From: a bacterium
GTDB lineage: Bacteria > Omnitrophota > Gorgyraeia > Gygaellales > UBA12090
DNA length: 8,402 bases
Direction of reading: 5' to 3'
Assembly (NCBI GenBank): GCA_004299495.1
Contig: SCPY01000292.1
Location: 1 to 8,402 of the forward strand
The translations under genes and the position numbers were made by a program. Below the pieces are notes generated by a model, which saw nothing but the letters and a program-made list of their open reading frames with translations, was not told the DNA's origin and made no database searches. This document shows, in pieces, positions 6,161-8,402 of this stretch. Numbering within the stretch: the first letter of the stretch is position 1; each line of letters begins with the position of its first letter.

Positions 6161-7533
6161 AGCCGGATATTATCGACGAACAAAATCTTTACCGTATCAT
6201 GGAGGAGGCGGAAAATTCTTCGGAGGATGCCGCTTACGCCATCCTTGAAAAAGCCAGAGCGAAGGAGGCTTTGGGCTTGGATGAAATAGGGGCCCTGCTT
6301 AACTGCGACAGCCCCGGGTTTCGGGACGCGCTTTTTAACGCGGCTTCAGAAATAAAGAATGAGATATACGGCGAGCGATTGGTTTTCTTCGCGCCTTTGT
6401 ATGTTTCTAACTTCTGCGTGAATGACTGCGCGTATTGCAATTTCCACTCCAGAAACGGGGATTTGAAGCGTAAGAGGCTGACTCTTTTAGAGCTGGAAGC
6501 GCAGACGGAAATCCTTATCGCGATGGGGCATAAGCGCCTGCTTCTTGAATTTGGCGAAGACCCCGCGCGAAACGGCATTGACTATGTGGTAAGCGTTATC
6601 GAGAAGATATACTCCATAAAGAAAGCGCAGGGCAATATCCGCAGGGTAAACGTCAATATAGCCGCATCCGAGCGCGAGGATTACCGTAAGTTAAAGCAGG
6701 CGGGTATCGGGACATATCAGCTTTTTCAGGAAACCTATCACCGCTTGACATACGAGAAGCTGCATCGCGGACCCAAGGCGGATTATGACAGGCAGATTAC
6801 CGCTTATTCAAGGGCTTTTGAGGCGGGAATTGACGATGTGGGCCTGGGGGTCCTGTTTGGGCTTTATGATTGGAAATTTGAGGTTTTGGCTTTGGTTGCG
6901 CACGCGCGTTATCTGGACAAAACATTCGGCGTGGGCCCGCACACCATATCGGTCCCGCGCTTTTGCCACGCGCAAACAGTTAACTATCAGCCGGAATATC
7001 GCGTAAGCGACGAAGATTTCCTGAAGCTTATTGCTATTTTGCGCCTGGCGGTCCCCTATACGGGGATGATTCTTTCAACCCGCGAGAGCCCTCAGATAAG
7101 AAAGACGGCTTTTAAAATCGGCATCTCGCAGGCATCGGCTAATTCGGCAGCCTCCTGCGGCGGATACGGAAAGCCCAATAATGAAGAGGCTCAGTTTGAG
7201 CTTCATGACCAAAGGCCGCTGTATGAAGTGGTAAGCGGCGCCGTTGATGATAAGCTCCTGCCCAGCTTCTGCACCGCTTGTTACCGCCGGGGAAGGACAG
7301 GCGAATCCTTTATGGCGTTCTCTAAAGCGGGAGAAATACATAATTTTTGCAGGCCTAACGGGATTTTCGCCTTTGCCGAATATCTGGAAGATTTTGCCCG
7401 TAACGGTATCTATGATAAAGGCTACGCGTTGATACATTTTTACATTAATAAAATTGAAGATGAGGATACGCGCAGGAGGACACTTGCGCGGCTTGAAGAA
7501 ATAAGGCAGGGTAAGCGCGACCTGTATTTTTAG
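6157..7533 (+). CDS. hydG: HydG-type radical SAM maturase (tyrosine lyase making CO and CN)
   Basis: HydG cleaves tyrosine and releases CO and cyanide onto a special iron, giving an Fe(CO)2CN synthon for [FeFe] hydrogenase assembly. This 458-residue protein is full length. It has an N-terminal helical part, then PLYVSNFC with the radical SAM cluster Cys87/91/94 (CX3CX2C), then LEFGEDP, NIAASE, GTYQLFQETYH, and GVGPHTISVPR with His262. His262 appears to match the histidine that binds the labile iron in characterised HydG. The C-terminal domain has Cys372/375/398 in CX2CX22C spacing, the auxiliary-cluster motif that separates HydG from ThiH. All signature residues I can name are present, so it looks catalytically competent. 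It overlaps the protease stop by 4 bases and lies 6 bases before the HypC-HydE gene. Its place in a [NiFe] operon is unusual, because HydG normally serves [FeFe] enzymes. Confidence 0.93.
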   Translation: MKPDIIDEQNLYRIMEEAENSSEDAAYAILEKARAKEALGLDEIGALLNCDSPGFRDALFNAASEIKNEIYGERLVFFAPLYVSNFCVNDCAYCNFHSRNGDLKRKRLTLLELEAQTEILIAMGHKRLLLEFGEDPARNGIDYVVSVIEKIYSIKKAQGNIRRVNVNIAASEREDYRKLKQAGIGTYQLFQETYHRLTYEKLHRGPKADYDRQITAYSRAFEAGIDDVGLGVLFGLYDWKFEVLALVAHARYLDKTFGVGPHTISVPRFCHAQTVNYQPEYRVSDEDFLKLIAILRLAVPYTGMILSTRESPQIRKTAFKIGISQASANSAASCGGYGKPNNEEAQFELHDQRPLYEVVSGAVDDKLLPSFCTACYRRGRTGESFMAFSKAGEIHNFCRPNGIFAFAEYLEDFARNGIYDKGYALIHFYINKIEDEDTRRRTLARLEEIRQGKRDLYF

Positions 7534-7539
7534 GGATTT

Positions 7540-8402
7540 ATGTGTTACGCGATTCCGGCAAAAGTGGTGCAAAGGGACGGCCCTACGGCTACCATTGATT
7601 ATTTTGGCGAGAGAAGAAGGGTGCGTAATGATTTTTATCAAGACCTGGCTGTCGGCGAGTATGTCCTGGCGCAGGGAGGGTTGATTATCCGCAAGGTCGC
7701 CCCTGAAGAGGCGCGGGCCTCGCTTAAGGGCTGGCGGGAGTTGTTTCTGAAGCTTAAGAAAAAAGACTTAACCCTCAGCCGTAAATCGAAGAATCTTTAT
7801 CAAACCGCCAACGCCGTCAGGCAGAAGTATTTGGGGAATTCCTGCTGCGTTCACGGGATTATAGAATTTTCTAATTACTGCCGCAACGATTGCCTCTATT
7901 GCGGGATAAGAAAAAGCAACGGCAGCGCGCCAAGATACCGGATGTCCGTAGATGAGATAGTAAACGCCTGCCTCTACTCCGCCAGGGAACTTAAATTCAA
8001 GGCTTTGGTTTTGCAGTCGGGAGAGGACCTTTGGTACACCGAAGAAAGGCTCCTTGAGGTAGTCAGGAGGGTGATGGCGCTTGAGCCGATGTTATTGATT
8101 TTGAGTATCGGAGAAAGGCAGGCTGGGCTGTACAAAAGATTATATGAGGCAGGCGCCAGGGGAGCGCTCTTAAGATTCGAAACAAGTAATCCTGTTTTGT
8201 ATAAGAAATACAGGCCGGGCTATACCTTAGAGGGGCGCCTGAAGCTTATCAAGGAACTCAAAAAGACGGGTTACCTTGTTTTTACTGGGTTTATGGTGGG
8301 GCTGCCGGATGAATCCGCGCAGGACATCGCCAGCAATATCGAGTTGACGCACGCCCTTCGTCCGGAGATGTTTTCTTTCGGGCCTTTTCTGCCTCATCCG
8401 CA
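7540..8402 (+). CDS. HypC-HydE fusion: HypC-like chaperone domain plus radical SAM maturase (partial, runs off the right edge)
   Basis: The frame is open from ATG 7540 to the window end (287 codons) and reads as two known proteins in one. Residues 1-72 resemble HypC. They include MCYAIPAKVV with the essential-type Cys2, ATIDYFGERRRV, VGEYVLAQGG, and the closing helix PEEARASLKGW. HypC carries the Fe(CN)2CO unit to the [NiFe] large subunit. From about residue 75 on the protein resembles HydE, the radical SAM enzyme that processes HydG's iron synthon. This part has IIEFSN, the cluster Cys114/118/121 (CRNDCLYC), RYRMS, LQSGED, SIGER, LLRFETSNP, GFMVGLP and GPFLPHP. There is no stop or frameshift between the parts. 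The usual HydE N-terminal region is shortened and the HypC helix runs into it with almost no linker. HypC normally has His after VGxxVLV; here Gln45 is found. The C-terminal part of the barrel lies beyond the window. Confidence 0.9.
   Translation, partial: MCYAIPAKVVQRDGPTATIDYFGERRRVRNDFYQDLAVGEYVLAQGGLIIRKVAPEEARASLKGWRELFLKLKKKDLTLSRKSKNLYQTANAVRQKYLGNSCCVHGIIEFSNYCRNDCLYCGIRKSNGSAPRYRMSVDEIVNACLYSARELKFKALVLQSGEDLWYTEERLLEVVRRVMALEPMLLILSIGERQAGLYKRLYEAGARGALLRFETSNPVLYKKYRPGYTLEGRLKLIKELKKTGYLVFTGFMVGLPDESAQDIASNIELTHALRPEMFSFGPFLPHP

Noticed and set aside
6157..7533. ThiH (thiamine thiazole synthesis tyrosine lyase)
   Set aside because: The C-terminal CX2CX22C motif and full HydG signatures are present; ThiH lacks them and no thiamine genes are nearby.
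7075..7641. Reverse-strand open frame of 188 codons across the hydG end
   Set aside because: It is antisense to the strongly conserved HydG C-terminus and the start of HypC-HydE, has no recognisable motif, and is a shadow of the real genes.
7756..8402. BioB or PylB as the identity of the radical SAM part of the fusion
   Set aside because: The combination IIEFSN, LQSGED, SIGER, RxETSNP and GPFLPHP next to HydG matches HydE best; no biotin or pyrrolysine genes are present.

Overview
The window holds nine complete genes on the + strand, a tenth cut by the right edge, and possibly the tail of an upstream gene. There is no RNA gene, mobile element, repeat or CRISPR array that I can support. The genes are tightly packed, with four ATGA stop/start overlaps or gaps of about 6 bases, and suggest one or two operons of an anaerobic, hydrogen-metabolising bacterium. 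The sequence alone does not fix the lineage. An uncultured anaerobic bacterial phylum is plausible, but that is a guess.

Left part (1-1381): tatC (twin-arginine translocase subunit) overlaps mobA (molybdenum cofactor guanylyltransferase) by 4 bases. Together they fit the making and export of Mo/W-bis-MGD enzymes. A 55-base gap (1382-1436), the largest between any two genes here, separates them from the hydrogenase block.

Middle part (1437-6160): a short HypA-like protein is followed by four subunits of a cytoplasmic group 3b-type [NiFe] sulfhydrogenase. These are beta (two 4Fe-4S clusters), gamma (FAD/NAD(P)/2Fe-2S diaphorase), delta (small subunit) and alpha (large subunit with both NiFe-binding motifs). 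A HycI/HybD-type endopeptidase follows, which would trim the C-terminal tail of the large subunit. The HypA-like protein has the HypA core but its zinc domain appears to be cleanly missing.

Right part (6157-8402): instead of hypB/hypD/hypE/hypF, the operon continues with two radical SAM maturases normally dedicated to [FeFe] hydrogenases. The first is a full-length HydG (tyrosine lyase that makes CO and CN on iron). The second is a HydE that carries an entire HypC-like domain fused at its N-terminus. HypC is the small chaperone that carries the Fe(CN)2CO unit during classical [NiFe] maturation. No [FeFe] hydrogenase is visible.

Main idea: this looks like a hybrid maturation system in which HydG and HydE make the iron-carbonyl-cyanide unit and a tethered HypC domain hands it to the [NiFe] large subunit. 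This would bypass or supplement the HypE/HypF (carbamoyl phosphate) route. The domain architecture is read directly from the sequence; the pathway is inference. The decisive missing facts are whether hypD/E/F, hydF and an [FeFe] hydrogenase exist elsewhere in the genome, and what follows position 8402.
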